The notes beneath the pieces were generated by a model. It worked only from the letters and a program-made list of their open reading frames with translations, was not told the origin of the DNA and searched no databases. Positions 33,162 through 42,840 of a DNA stretch of 64,000 bases are shown here, piece by piece (position 1 is the first letter of the stretch; every line of letters begins with the position of its first letter). The DNA comes from Bacteroidia bacterium. GTDB lineage: Bacteria > Bacteroidota > Bacteroidia > B-17B0 > Aurantibacillaceae. The stretch is taken from positions 124,001 to 188,000 of the forward strand of contig JAEUTN010000020.1 in assembly GCA_016787895.1 (NCBI GenBank). Direction: 5' to 3'. The position numbers and the translations under genes are program-made.

Positions 33162-33353
33162 ATGAGCGTGATGTTTATATTGATTTCAGCCAGCCTGGTA
33201 CTCGCTATTGGCTTTCTTATAGCCTTTATCTGGTCAGTGCGCAGCGGACAATACGAAGACGATTATACCCCATCGGTGCGTATGCTTTTTGAAGAAACAA
33301 AACCAGCTAACAATAAACAGGAACCCCAAAACCAAGAAATAGAAAACAATTAA
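33162..33353 (+). CDS. ccoS: CcoS, cbb3 oxidase assembly protein
   Basis: This 63-residue protein has one N-terminal membrane helix (about 3-24) followed by the family signature WSVRSGQYEDDYTPS (about 28-42). CcoS is needed to insert haem and copper into the catalytic subunit of cbb3 oxidase. It opens the cluster, 10 bases before ccoNO, and the presumed promoter leaves almost no leader. Confidence 0.92.
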   Translation: MSVMFILISASLVLAIGFLIAFIWSVRSGQYEDDYTPSVRMLFEETKPANNKQEPQNQEIENN

Positions 33354-33363
33354 ACCCAGTCTT

Positions 33364-35493
33364 ATGGAATTACAAAAATTCAGCTACGACAACAAAATTG
33401 TAAAACAGTTCGCTTACGCCACCATGCTGTGGGGGCTTGTGGGCATGCTGGTCGGACTTATCGCTGCGCTGCAGCTGTTTATCCCGGCCTTAAATTTTGA
33501 TTTGCCTTACACCAGTTTCGGCAGATTAAGACCCATTCATACCAATGCTGTCATCTTTGCCTTTGTGGGGAATGGAATTTTTATGGGCGTGTATTACTCC
33601 CTGCAACGCCTTTTAAAGGCACGAATGTTCAGCGATTTTTTAAGTGCCATTCATTTCTGGGGGTGGCAGCTGATCATTGTTCTGGCTGCATTAAGTCTGG
33701 CACTGGGTTACACCACCGGCAAAGAGTACGCCGAGCTGGAATGGCCAATTGATATTTTAATCACCTTAATTTGGGTAGTGTTCGGCTGGAACATGTTTGG
33801 TACCATAATACGCCGTCGCGAACGTCACCTTTATGTTGCCATCTGGTTTTACATTGCCACTTTGGTGACCGTAGCCATGCTCCACATAGTAAACTCTATT
33901 GAAATTCCGGTTTCTCTGACAAAATCCTATTCCTGGTATGCGGGGGTGCAGGATGCTCTGGTGCAGTGGTGGTACGGCCACAATGCGGTGGCATTTTTCC
34001 TTACCACTCCGTATTTGGGTTTGATGTATTATTTTATTCCCAAAGCGGCCAATCGCCCTGTATACTCATACCGTTTGTCCATCATCCATTTTTGGGCTTT
34101 AATTTTCCTTTACATCTGGGCCGGCCCTCACCACTTGTTATACACTTCTGTTCCTGATTGGGCACAATCTCTTGGTGTGGTATTTTCGGTGATGCTCATC
34201 GCGCCGTCGTGGGGAGGCATGATCAACGGTTTGCTCACCCTTCGCGGTGTGTGGGACAAGGTGCGTGAAGACATTGTTTTGAAATTTATGGTGGTGGCCG
34301 TTACCGCTTATGGTATGGCCACTTTTGAAGGACCAATGCTTTCTCTTAAAAGCGTAAATGCCATTGCCCACTTTACCGATTGGATTGTAGCACACGTGCA
34401 CGTTGGGGCCCTGGGCTGGAATGGTTTCCTCACATTTGGTATCCTGTATTATCTCATTCCAAAAATGTTCAACACCCGTTTGTACTCCAACAAACTGGCC
34501 AATCTGCATTTCTGGATAGGAACACTGGGTATTTTACTCTACGCTGTGCCTATGTATTGGGCCGGTTTCATGCAAAGTTCCATGTGGAAAGATTTCACTC
34601 CTGAAGGCCAATTGAAATGGCAGTTTCTGGATACGGTGACCAAAATGATTCCTTTCTATGCCGCACGTGCAGTGGGCGGAACCTTGTACCTCACCGGTGT
34701 AATTATCATGACTTATAACCTGATTAAAACCGTTAAAATGGGTTCTTTCACCGCAAATGAGGAAACAGAAGCCATGGCTTTGAGCGGTGAATATCATTCT
34801 CACGCAAAAGACCACTGGCACCGCTGGATAGAGCGCAAACCCATACAATTTATGATTGTGAGTTTGGTGGTAGTAGCTATAGGTGGTGTAATTGAATTTG
34901 TACCTGCCTTTTTGGTAAAATCCAACATCCCTACCATTTCAAGTGTGAAACCCTATACGCCGCTTGAGTTGGAAGGTCGCGATATTTATGTGCGTGAAGG
35001 ATGTTACACCTGCCACTCTCAAATGATACGGCCTTTCAGAAGTGAAACCGCCAGGTACGGAGAATACTCAAAAGCCGGAGAATTTGTTTACGATCATCCT
35101 TTCCAGTGGGGTTCAAAACGCACTGGTCCGGATTTGGCACGCGAAGGCGGCAAGTACCCCGACAGCTGGCATTACAATCACATGTTGGAACCCAACTCCA
35201 TGTCTCCCGGTTCCATTATGCCTACCTACAGTTGGCTGTTGGATGATGACTTCCAGGCCTCAGGAATTGGAGCAAAAATCAGGGCGATGCAAACCCTTGG
35301 TGTTCCGTATCCTGAAGGCTACGATAAAATTGCCGAAGCCGACATGATGAAACAAGCAGAACAAATTGCCGCTAGTTTAAAGAAGGATGGAATTGAGACG
35401 GATGCACAAAAGGAAATTGTGGCCGTGATCGCTTACCTGCAACGATTGGGTAAGGACATCAAAAACGCAGATCAAACATTAACCACCAAATAA
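33364..35493 (+). CDS. ccoN: Fused cbb3 cytochrome c oxidase subunits I and II (CcoN-CcoO)
   Basis: The 709-residue protein reduces O2 to water with high affinity. Residues 1-460 are CcoN, with low-spin haem ligand His59, CuB ligands His206, His256 and His257, and the haem pair His344 and His346. A linker helix (about 495-518) leads into a CcoO domain with the haem c motif CYTCH (547-551) and the downstream MSPGSIMPTYSWLL Met ligand. Fusion of the two subunits is common in Bacteroidota and removes the need for a separate ccoO. All catalytic residues are present. It follows ccoS and precedes ccoQ. Confidence 0.97.
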   Translation: MELQKFSYDNKIVKQFAYATMLWGLVGMLVGLIAALQLFIPALNFDLPYTSFGRLRPIHTNAVIFAFVGNGIFMGVYYSLQRLLKARMFSDFLSAIHFWGWQLIIVLAALSLALGYTTGKEYAELEWPIDILITLIWVVFGWNMFGTIIRRRERHLYVAIWFYIATLVTVAMLHIVNSIEIPVSLTKSYSWYAGVQDALVQWWYGHNAVAFFLTTPYLGLMYYFIPKAANRPVYSYRLSIIHFWALIFLYIWAGPHHLLYTSVPDWAQSLGVVFSVMLIAPSWGGMINGLLTLRGVWDKVREDIVLKFMVVAVTAYGMATFEGPMLSLKSVNAIAHFTDWIVAHVHVGALGWNGFLTFGILYYLIPKMFNTRLYSNKLANLHFWIGTLGILLYAVPMYWAGFMQSSMWKDFTPEGQLKWQFLDTVTKMIPFYAARAVGGTLYLTGVIIMTYNLIKTVKMGSFTANEETEAMALSGEYHSHAKDHWHRWIERKPIQFMIVSLVVVAIGGVIEFVPAFLVKSNIPTISSVKPYTPLELEGRDIYVREGCYTCHSQMIRPFRSETARYGEYSKAGEFVYDHPFQWGSKRTGPDLAREGGKYPDSWHYNHMLEPNSMSPGSIMPTYSWLLDDDFQASGIGAKIRAMQTLGVPYPEGYDKIAEADMMKQAEQIAASLKKDGIETDAQKEIVAVIAYLQRLGKDIKNADQTLTTK

Positions 35494-35501
35494 ACCAAGC
35501 C

Positions 35502-35681
35502 ATGAAATTCATTAATTATCTCCAATCCATAGCCGGTATAGGTATCTATCCGCTGATTTCATTGCTTTTGTTTTTTGTTTTTTTTGCAGCGGTCACCTGG
35601 TATGTTTTCAGGGTTGACAAAGCCTACGTTGAACGCGCCAGTCGTATTCCTGTGAACGAAGAACCAAATTCAGAACTCTAA
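35502..35681 (+). CDS. ccoQ: CcoQ/FixQ small cbb3 subunit
   Basis: A 59-residue frame starting MKFINYLQSIAGIGIYP has a single membrane helix (about 16-37) and the juxtamembrane WYVFRVDKAYVERASRIP that is usual for CcoQ. The family stabilises the cbb3 complex. It sits 8 bases after ccoNO and 38 bases before ccoP, the usual position. Confidence 0.82.
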   Translation: MKFINYLQSIAGIGIYPLISLLLFFVFFAAVTWYVFRVDKAYVERASRIPVNEEPNSEL

Positions 35682-35719
35682 ATAGTCAATCAATATCATA
35701 TCCAATAAAATTGTTTTAT

Positions 35720-36883
35720 ATGAAATACATGAGTAATACAAAATGGCTGTTTCTGATGATGATGGCCCCTGTGTTTGGATGGGCCCAGCAAAGCCAGAGC
35801 GCAGGAAGTACCTACTTCTCCAACGCTTTATTTAACACCTTAATGGTGGTAATCATCATGTTATTGATACTGGTGATTGTGTTAAGCAACTCTATCCGCA
35901 ACATCATTCAAAGTGATTACTTTAAGGAGCGCTATAAAAAAATGAGGGAAATGCAATCCGGAAAAAACCTGATGGTTCTGTTTTTGGTTTTATTCGCTTC
36001 ACAGGTGCAAGCCCAAACCGCAGTTGCGGCCGACAGCAGAATCGGCGGACTTGATCAGTTCACTTTTTATTTCCTGCTCTCCATTATTCTTCTGGAAGTA
36101 ATTGTGGTGATTTTGTTGTTCAACATTTTAAGAACCTATACAAAAAATGAATTGAGCGTGGTGATGCAGCCTGATGCCCAGGCCGCTCCGGCTAAACCGG
36201 AAAGAACCATCATGGATGTGTTCAATGCTTCGGTTGAAATTGAGAAGGAAGAAGAGATTATGCTTGACCATGATTACGATGGAATCAAGGAATTGGATAA
36301 CAATCTGCCGCCCTGGTGGAAGTATGGCTTTTACCTTACCATTTTAGTGGGTGTTGTATATCTCATTCATTACCATGTTACCGGTACCGGCGATCTTCAG
36401 GTAGCAGAATACAACAAAGAAGTGGCCAAAGCCAAATTGGAGGTAGAGGAATTTATGCGCACTTCGGCAAACAATGTGGATGAAACTTCGGTAAAATACC
36501 TCACCGCAAGTACCGATTTGGATGCCGGCAGCAAAATATTTGTAGCAAACTGTGTGGCTTGTCATGGCAAAGCGGGTGAAGGGAATACCGTGGGTCCAAA
36601 CCTTACTGACAATTATTGGTTACACGGTGGCAGTATTGTTGACATTTTCAAAACAGTTAAATACGGCTGGCCTGATAAAGGCATGAAATCGTGGAAAGAA
36701 GATTTTTCACCCATGCAAATTGCACAAGTGGCCAGTTACATAAAATCTTTGGTGGGCTCAAATCCTCCGAATGCCAAAGCGGCGCAAGGCGATTTGTTCA
36801 ACGAAGGCGCAGCGCCGGCTCCTGCTGACAGCACCCAGACCGGTGCAACAACGGCCCCTGCCGATAGCTTGCAGAAAAAATAG
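35720..36883 (+). CDS. ccoP: CcoP, cbb3 oxidase cytochrome c subunit III (one haem site)
   Basis: The ATG at 35720 gives 387 residues. An N-terminal signal-like segment (1-22), a membrane helix (40-57) and two further ones (about 85-98 and 115-137) precede the classic CcoP start DHDYDGIKELDNNLPPWW (183-200) and its helix (203-219). Only one haem c motif is present, CVACH (278-282), whereas proteobacterial CcoP has two; single-haem forms occur in Bacteroidota. A low-complexity Ala/Pro/Thr tail follows. The extended N-terminus with extra helices looks like another small subunit fused on. Confidence 0.93.
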   Translation: MKYMSNTKWLFLMMMAPVFGWAQQSQSAGSTYFSNALFNTLMVVIIMLLILVIVLSNSIRNIIQSDYFKERYKKMREMQSGKNLMVLFLVLFASQVQAQTAVAADSRIGGLDQFTFYFLLSIILLEVIVVILLFNILRTYTKNELSVVMQPDAQAAPAKPERTIMDVFNASVEIEKEEEIMLDHDYDGIKELDNNLPPWWKYGFYLTILVGVVYLIHYHVTGTGDLQVAEYNKEVAKAKLEVEEFMRTSANNVDETSVKYLTASTDLDAGSKIFVANCVACHGKAGEGNTVGPNLTDNYWLHGGSIVDIFKTVKYGWPDKGMKSWKEDFSPMQIAQVASYIKSLVGSNPPNAKAAQGDLFNEGAAPAPADSTQTGATTAPADSLQKK

Positions 36884-36894
36884 AACTTAGAAGA

Positions 36895-38307
36895 ATGGAA
36901 CCCGAAGAACAACAGGAAAGTTTTCGTGACAGCATAGCAACCATAGATAAATCAGGCAAACGTGCCTGGATTTATCCAAAAAAACCCTCCGGCCGCCTCT
37001 TTAACCTGAGGGCGTATTTGAGTTACGTTTACATTTTAGTGTTCTTCGGGCTGCCCTTCCTTAAATTTCAGGGTGAACCTCTTTTTCTTTTTAATGTAAT
37101 GGAAAAAAAGTTCATCCTGTTTGGCATGATTTTCTGGCCACAGGACTTTTTTATTTTCGGGCTGGGCATGCTCATTTTTATTGTATTTATTGCCTTGTTC
37201 ACAGTGGTTTTCGGACGTGTGTTCTGCGGCTGGGCCTGTCCCCAAACGATTTTTATGGAAATGCTGTTCCGCAGAATAGAATATTGGGTGGACGGGGATT
37301 ATAACCACCAACGAGCTTTAAGCAAAGCGCCCTGGGATAGAAAAAAGATCTGGAAACGTACCTTAAAATATACTCTGTTTTTTTTACTGTCTTTTGTTAT
37401 TGCCAATGTATTTTTAAGTTACCTCATCGGAATGGAGGATGTGCTTAAATTGGTTCAGGAGCCCATCGCGCAGCATAAAGGCGGTTTTATTTCCATGAGC
37501 ATTTTTACAGGCGCTTTCTTTTTTGTGTATTCCTACATGCGCGAACAGATTTGTTTGATTGTTTGTCCTTATGGTCGTATGCAGGGGGTATTGCTGGATA
37601 AAAATTCCATAGTAGTGGCCTACGATTATGAAAGAGGAGAGCCCCGTCATAAATTCAAAAAAAATGAAGAAAGAGGGAAAGGGGATTGTATTGATTGCGG
37701 GCTCTGCGTGAAAGTGTGTCCAACCGGTATTGACATACGACATGGAACACAATTGGAATGTGTGAATTGTACGGCTTGTATCGACGAATGTGATCACATG
37801 ATGGAAAGTGTGGGTCTTCCCCCTAAACTTATTCGTTATGATTCCGAAAATGGTATTAAAAATAAAACGAAACTCAGCATCACCACCCGCATGCTGGCCT
37901 ATTCCGCCGTGTTGCTCGTATTAATGGGCATTGAAGGATTTCTATTGGCTACACGTTCGGATTACGATGCCACCGTGCTGCGCGCGAAAGGCATGTTGTA
38001 TCAGGAGCAGGGAGTTGACAGCATCAGTAATTTGTACACCATTAAGCTTGTAAATAAAACCAGAGATAGTTTACCTGTGGAACTTAGGGTTGAAAATTAC
38101 AATGCGGTAATCCGTATTGTGGGAAAACCCATAGTGGTGAAAAGAGAGGGAGTTTCTGAAGGCACATTTTTTGTTGTGATGAGCAAAAACGAACTGTTTG
38201 ACAGAAAATCCAAACTTCAGATAGGAGTTTACTCCAATCATGAAAAAATCAAAACGGTAAAAACCAATTTTCTAAGTAACATTTCACGCAAATCAAAAAA
38301 ACAATGA
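36895..38307 (+). CDS. ccoG: CcoG/RdxA, membrane ferredoxin of cbb3 assembly
   Basis: The 470-residue protein has five to six membrane helices with CGWACPQ (111-117) and a ferredoxin domain with two 4Fe-4S motifs, CIDCGLCVKVC (265-275) and CVNCTACIDEC (289-299). The C-terminal region after the last helix is a periplasmic Ig-like domain (about 350-470). CcoG is thought to reduce Cu(II) for delivery to cbb3 oxidase. It starts 11 bases after ccoP and ends overlapping ccoH by 4 bases. Confidence 0.95.
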   Translation: MEPEEQQESFRDSIATIDKSGKRAWIYPKKPSGRLFNLRAYLSYVYILVFFGLPFLKFQGEPLFLFNVMEKKFILFGMIFWPQDFFIFGLGMLIFIVFIALFTVVFGRVFCGWACPQTIFMEMLFRRIEYWVDGDYNHQRALSKAPWDRKKIWKRTLKYTLFFLLSFVIANVFLSYLIGMEDVLKLVQEPIAQHKGGFISMSIFTGAFFFVYSYMREQICLIVCPYGRMQGVLLDKNSIVVAYDYERGEPRHKFKKNEERGKGDCIDCGLCVKVCPTGIDIRHGTQLECVNCTACIDECDHMMESVGLPPKLIRYDSENGIKNKTKLSITTRMLAYSAVLLVLMGIEGFLLATRSDYDATVLRAKGMLYQEQGVDSISNLYTIKLVNKTRDSLPVELRVENYNAVIRIVGKPIVVKREGVSEGTFFVVMSKNELFDRKSKLQIGVYSNHEKIKTVKTNFLSNISRKSKKQ

Positions 38308-38738
38308 GCTGGGGAATTCGTATAACACTTCTGTATCTCGGTTTTGTGGCCATGATTGTTACCATGGTGATACTAACTACACGTGAGAATATTGATCTGG
38401 AATACAAGGATTATTATTCACGTGAACTGAAGTATCAGGACAAGATTGACGCGATGGCGAATGAAAAAGCGTTAAGTCAGAGTATAGAACATCAGGTGCA
38501 AAGCGAAGCAATTGTGTTGACGGTACCCATGAGTTTTTTAACGAACGGATTCAGGGGCGAATTGCATTTTTATTGTCCTGCCGATGCGGCCAAAGATGTA
38601 GTGATGCCAATGGAATTTGACTCTAAAGGTGTGTTTCTGATAAACAGAGCCGGTTTGAGCAAGGGCATGTACAAATTACGCATGAGCTGGAATATGCACG
38701 ATAAAGGTTATTTTAAAGAAGTGGTTGTGAATCTTTAA
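38304..38738 (+). CDS. ccoH: CcoH/FixH, cbb3 assembly protein
   Basis: The 144-residue protein has an N-terminal membrane helix (about 5-27) and a periplasmic FixH domain with the opening YKDYYSRELKYQDKIDAM and MPMEF, KGMYKLRMSW in the beta domain. FixH/CcoH is required for stable cbb3 oxidase. Its ATG overlaps the ccoG stop (ATGA). Confidence 0.92.
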   Translation: MSWGIRITLLYLGFVAMIVTMVILTTRENIDLEYKDYYSRELKYQDKIDAMANEKALSQSIEHQVQSEAIVLTVPMSFLTNGFRGELHFYCPADAAKDVVMPMEFDSKGVFLINRAGLSKGMYKLRMSWNMHDKGYFKEVVVNL

Positions 38739-38740
38739 AC

Positions 38741-39508
38741 ATGGTTGAGTGGATTGCTGCCATAAGTTTAGGATTGCTGGGAAGTTTCCATTGCCTGGGC
38801 ATGTGCGGGCCTATTGCCCTGGCTTTGCCCATACACCATCAAACACCTGCTATAAAGTTTTTTTCGGTTCTTTTGTACAACCTGGGCCGGGCGTTTACCT
38901 ATTCTGTGTTTGGATTGCTGTTCGGGCTGCTGGGTCAGGGTTTTTTTGTAGGTGGTTTTCAACAGGTGCTTTCCGTGGTAGTAGGGTCACTTTTATTGAT
39001 CTCTGTTTTGTATTCTCTTCTCTTTTCAAAAGGGTTTTTTAATATCAGCGCCATCAATGGTTTTGTGCTTCGACTGAAAGCCGGGTTTGGAGATTTATTC
39101 CGATTAAAAAGTTTGTCTTCTATGTTTCTAATAGGCTTGTTAAACGGTCTTTTGCCTTGCGGATTAGTGTACGTAGCAATTGCCGGAGCAACCGCTACAG
39201 GACACTTTATAAATGGGGCTTTATTTATGTTTTTATTTGGCCTTGGAACTCTGCCCATGATGCTGAGCCTTTCCCTCTTCGGTCAGTTTATACAGGCAAA
39301 ATACCGTAACCTGATGCGAAAAGCCGTGCCTGTTTTTGTTTCAGCCATGGCCATAATGATGATTTTAAGAGGTTTAAATTTGGGAATTCCGTATGTAAGC
39401 CCAAAAATTGAAGAAAAGGAAACATCCGGAATGGAGTGCCACAGCCAGGGCACAGAAAAAGTTATGAAGTGCTGCGCCAAGCCGGGCAGCACCGGAGAAG
39501 GCAATTGA
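38741..39508 (+). CDS. TauE/SafE-like (DsbD-type) membrane protein, probable copper-related
   Basis: The 255-residue protein has six membrane helices and the HCLGMCGP motif (His17, Cys18, Cys22) that marks the DsbD_2/SafE-like family often found at the end of cbb3 clusters. The cytoplasmic or periplasmic C-terminal tail is Cys- and His-rich (GMECHSQGTEKVMKCC), which suits metal binding. It starts 2 bases after the ccoH stop. A copper transport or assembly role is inferred. Confidence 0.88.
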   Translation: MVEWIAAISLGLLGSFHCLGMCGPIALALPIHHQTPAIKFFSVLLYNLGRAFTYSVFGLLFGLLGQGFFVGGFQQVLSVVVGSLLLISVLYSLLFSKGFFNISAINGFVLRLKAGFGDLFRLKSLSSMFLIGLLNGLLPCGLVYVAIAGATATGHFINGALFMFLFGLGTLPMMLSLSLFGQFIQAKYRNLMRKAVPVFVSAMAIMMILRGLNLGIPYVSPKIEEKETSGMECHSQGTEKVMKCCAKPGSTGEGN

Positions 39509-39637
39509 ACCTTCGTTTCTTTGCTCTTAAATCAACACGTGAATGAACCCACTAACAATATTGTAGTCAATCCGAAAATAAGCTTCACCACTTTACAAAC
39601 CTTCTAAACCTTCAACCTTCCAAACCATCAAACCAAA
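39509..39637 (+). other. Purine-poor, C/A/T-rich leader ahead of the decarboxylase gene
   Basis: The last 45 bases before the ATG read as degenerate copies of AAACCTTC and AACCATCAAACC on the coding strand, almost free of G. No hairpin or clear promoter was seen. It may be an unstructured leader that aids translation, or a decayed simple repeat. Confidence 0.4.
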
Positions 39638-40885
39638 ATGTTCTGGGAAAAGTATCCATACACAACCTTAAAAACCAAGGTATTCGAAGCTTTGAGTAAA
39701 AACACCAATTACAGAACCGAAAACATTTTGGGTATTCCCGGCACGTTTCTCGATACGGATATCTTTTACGAAGACGCTCCATTTTTGAGAGATGCTCCGT
39801 TTTTGTCAACACTAATCGCGAATCCTAATCACATCGGTGTGCACACACTTGGGGATGAGCACGAGGAGTTTTTTGCCGGGACCCAGGAGATTGAAAAGGA
39901 TTTAATAAAAATTTGTGCTGAAGAAATTTTTGGTGCAGAACCCCACACATACGATGGTTATGTGGCCAGTGGCGGTACCGAAGCCAACATACAAGCCTTG
40001 TGGATTTACCGCAACTATTTTGTAAAGCAACACGCTGCCACAGTGGATGACATTGCGGTGGTGTATTCCCGCGATACGCATTATTCTATTCCAAAGGGTT
40101 TAAATCTATTGAGCCTACAAGGCATTGAGATTGCGGTGGACGAAAACACGCGGGAAATTTTGATGAAGGACCTTGAAGAAAAGTTAGAGGACGCTATTAC
40201 CGCAGGCTACAAGTATTTTATTGTAAACGTAAACATGAGCACCACCATGTTTGGTTCGGTGGATGATATTGATAAAATCACCGATTTATTGAATCTCTTG
40301 CGTTTGAATTACAAACTGCATGTGGATGCCGCTTACGGAGGATTTATCTTTCCGTTTACCTGTAAGCACCATGCCTTCAGTTTCAAGAATAAAAATGTGA
40401 GTTCATTTTCCATTGATGGTCACAAAATGCTTCAGGCGCCCTACGGTACGGGTATTTTTCTCATTCGAAAAGGGTATATGCATTATACCTTGACCGATGA
40501 AGCAGCTTACGTGAAGGGAAAAGATTATACTCTGGTGGGAAGTCGTTCCGGTGCCAACGCGGTTTGCGTGTGGATGATTCTGCGTATCCATGGCTCCATG
40601 GGATGGAGTGTAAAAATGCACCAGTTGCTGGATAAAACCAGTTTTATCTGTGAAAAGCTGAAAGAGTGGGGAGTTAAGTATTACCGCCACCCTGATTTGA
40701 ACATCATCACCATTCGTTCACAATACATGAGCGCAGCCCTTGCTGAAAAATATAATCTTGTTCCTGATCAACACGGGGAAAAAGCCAACTGGTACAAAAT
40801 AGTAGTCATGCCCCATGTAAAACAAGGAATTATTGACACATTTTTAATGGAATTAAAAAGCGAATTGCACAGAATGGATAGATGA
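39638..40885 (+). CDS. PLP-dependent group II amino-acid decarboxylase
   Basis: The 415-residue enzyme is a fold-type I decarboxylase related to glutamate, aspartate and aromatic amino-acid decarboxylases. The PLP lysine is Lys263 in SIDGHKMLQAPYG, the cofactor-ring Asp is Asp230 in HVDAAYGG, and His148 in RDTHYSIPK stacks on the ring. GYVASGGTEANIQA (108-121) binds phosphate. It is shorter than typical glutamate decarboxylase (about 460). The substrate cannot be read from the sequence. It stands between the cbb3 cluster and hemN. Confidence 0.9.
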   Translation: MFWEKYPYTTLKTKVFEALSKNTNYRTENILGIPGTFLDTDIFYEDAPFLRDAPFLSTLIANPNHIGVHTLGDEHEEFFAGTQEIEKDLIKICAEEIFGAEPHTYDGYVASGGTEANIQALWIYRNYFVKQHAATVDDIAVVYSRDTHYSIPKGLNLLSLQGIEIAVDENTREILMKDLEEKLEDAITAGYKYFIVNVNMSTTMFGSVDDIDKITDLLNLLRLNYKLHVDAAYGGFIFPFTCKHHAFSFKNKNVSSFSIDGHKMLQAPYGTGIFLIRKGYMHYTLTDEAAYVKGKDYTLVGSRSGANAVCVWMILRIHGSMGWSVKMHQLLDKTSFICEKLKEWGVKYYRHPDLNIITIRSQYMSAALAEKYNLVPDQHGEKANWYKIVVMPHVKQGIIDTFLMELKSELHRMDR

Positions 40886-40943
40886 TGGGAGGCTGATCAG
40901 TCAATACCTCACAATTGAAAATTTGCAATCAACGGAAAAGAAA

Positions 40944-42290
40944 ATGGATTTGGTAAAACTCGATATTCCCGCACCCCGCTACACCAGTTACCCCACTGTG
41001 CCTTATTGGGAAAACAATCTGAATGAGGATTTATGGAAACAAAAAGTTCGTCAGGCTTCTGAACAATACGGAGCAGAAGGCATAAGCCTGTATTTGCATT
41101 TACCGTATTGTGAGAGTTTATGCACTTATTGCGCCTGCAACACCCGAATAACTGTGAATCACGCGGTGGAAGAAGGGTATATTCAGTCCTTATTAAAGGA
41201 ATGGGACTTGTACCTGCAACAATTTACAGGCAAACCCATCATCAAAGAAATTCACCTGGGCGGAGGCACACCTACTTTTTTTTCGCCTGAGAACCTCCAT
41301 TTCCTGTTAAAACGTATTCTTTCCGGGGCAACACAACATGAACATTTTGATTTTAGTTTTGAAGGACATCCCTCCAACACCACGCATGAACATCTGAGAG
41401 TATTGAATACACTGGGCTTTAAGCGGGTGAGCTTTGGGGTGCAGGATTTTGACGAAACCGTTCAGGAAGCCATTCACCGGTTCCAGAGTTTTGAAGAAGT
41501 AAAAAATGCCATGGATAACGCGCGGGAACTTGGTTACCGCTCGGTTAACGTAGATTTGGTGTACGGTTTGCCATTTCAAACAGAAGCCACGGTAAAAGAC
41601 ACCATCGAAAAAGTGATTGCCTTGAAACCGGAGCGCATTGCTTTTTACTCATATGCCCATGTGCCCTGGTTAAAACCCGGACAAAGAAAATATTCGGAAA
41701 AAGATCTGCCGGCGGATGCCGTTAAACGCAGCCTTTACAACCTGGGCAAACAACTTTTTGCAGAAGCGGGCTATGAAGATGTGGGTATGGATCATTTTGC
41801 CCTTCCCGGAGACGACTTGTATGAAGCCGCCAAAAAAGGGAATCTGCACCGCAACTTTATGGGATACACGGCGCAGCACACCCATCTTCTGATTGCGCTA
41901 GGGGCTTCTTCCATCAGCGACACCTGGGACGCCTTTGCGCAAAACATTAAATCGGTGGAGGAGTACCAGAAAAAAGTAGCGGAGGGAAAATTTCCCATCA
42001 TGAAAGGCCATGCCTTAAGCGAAGAGGACCTGCTGATTCGTGCTCATATACTTGACCTTATGTGCCGGTACCAAACCGGGTGGAGAGTTGAACACAGATG
42101 GGAAGAGCTTTACGCGCGGATAGCTCACAGACTGCAGGCATTTGTCGGAAAAAATTGGATAGAAATCCGGGACAATTCCATTTATATTAAAGATCAGGGA
42201 AAACCTTATCTGCGCAACATTTGCCTGGCATTTGACGAACGTTACTGGAACAAAATACCGGAAAAACAGGTGTTCAGCACCACAGCCTGA
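40944..42290 (+). CDS. hemN: Oxygen-independent coproporphyrinogen III dehydrogenase HemN
   Basis: The ATG at 40944 gives 448 residues (MDLVKLDIPAPRYTSYPTVP); a TTG seven codons upstream is less likely. The radical SAM site is Cys56, Cys60, Cys63 with Cys65 (YCESLCTYCACN), the HemN form that distinguishes it from HemW. GGGTPTFF is the second SAM motif. It converts coproporphyrinogen III to protoporphyrinogen IX without oxygen and so supports haem supply for cbb3, NorBC and cytochromes c at low oxygen. Confidence 0.95.
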   Translation: MDLVKLDIPAPRYTSYPTVPYWENNLNEDLWKQKVRQASEQYGAEGISLYLHLPYCESLCTYCACNTRITVNHAVEEGYIQSLLKEWDLYLQQFTGKPIIKEIHLGGGTPTFFSPENLHFLLKRILSGATQHEHFDFSFEGHPSNTTHEHLRVLNTLGFKRVSFGVQDFDETVQEAIHRFQSFEEVKNAMDNARELGYRSVNVDLVYGLPFQTEATVKDTIEKVIALKPERIAFYSYAHVPWLKPGQRKYSEKDLPADAVKRSLYNLGKQLFAEAGYEDVGMDHFALPGDDLYEAAKKGNLHRNFMGYTAQHTHLLIALGASSISDTWDAFAQNIKSVEEYQKKVAEGKFPIMKGHALSEEDLLIRAHILDLMCRYQTGWRVEHRWEELYARIAHRLQAFVGKNWIEIRDNSIYIKDQGKPYLRNICLAFDERYWNKIPEKQVFSTTA

Positions 42291-42366
42291 GGAAAGATAA
42301 GAACGCGCAAATACAATTTCTGTAAAAAGGCTTAAATTCGACTATGAATTCCTCAATCCGATTCCT

Positions 42367-42840
42367 ATGATGTCACGTGTCAGAAATCCATTGGTTGTAA
42401 GTTGCGTTTTTTTGTGGGTGGGCTTTGTGTGTGCCATCAGTTTTATGGAGGCCTGGTTGAAATTTCAGGCGCCCGGCCTTACACTCCCTGTTGGACTTGG
42501 CATCGGACGCTTAGTGTTTAAAGCCCTGAATCAAATCGAATGGGTTTTTGCAATAGCAATTGTATTAAATTTTGTAGTTCGACGTATCCGCAGGGCCAAT
42601 AACAAAATGATATTTTTGGTCATCCCTCTGATGATTCTTACCGTTCAAACTCTTGAACTGCTCCCGGAACTGGATGCAAGAGCCTTGAAGGCCATTCAGG
42701 GCGGTGTTCTGGAGCCGTCGTATATGCACACGGTTTACATTGTACTGGAGGCGGTAAAAGTAATTTCACTTTTGATTTTTGGCAGCACCTTATTTTTACA
42801 ACCCCGGCATAAAGTTGTCCCCACCGAGCCCCAACACTAA
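42367..42840 (+). CDS. Four-helix membrane protein of unknown function
   Basis: The 157-residue protein starts MMSRVRNPLV and has four membrane helices (about 10-27, 50-68, 80-100, 120-143), with a short basic loop RRIRRANNK between the second and third. I recognise no family; the SFMEAWLKFQAPG segment after helix 1 resembles small conserved membrane proteins of Bacteroidota. Its last 45 bases overlap the patatin gene tail-to-tail. Confidence 0.78.
   Translation: MMSRVRNPLVVSCVFLWVGFVCAISFMEAWLKFQAPGLTLPVGLGIGRLVFKALNQIEWVFAIAIVLNFVVRRIRRANNKMIFLVIPLMILTVQTLELLPELDARALKAIQGGVLEPSYMHTVYIVLEAVKVISLLIFGSTLFLQPRHKVVPTEPQH

Noticed and set aside
40898-40910. CTGATCAGTCA-like sequence ahead of hemN as a possible Fnr-like site
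   Set aside because: The spacer between TGA-type arms is two bases shorter than in the other sites.
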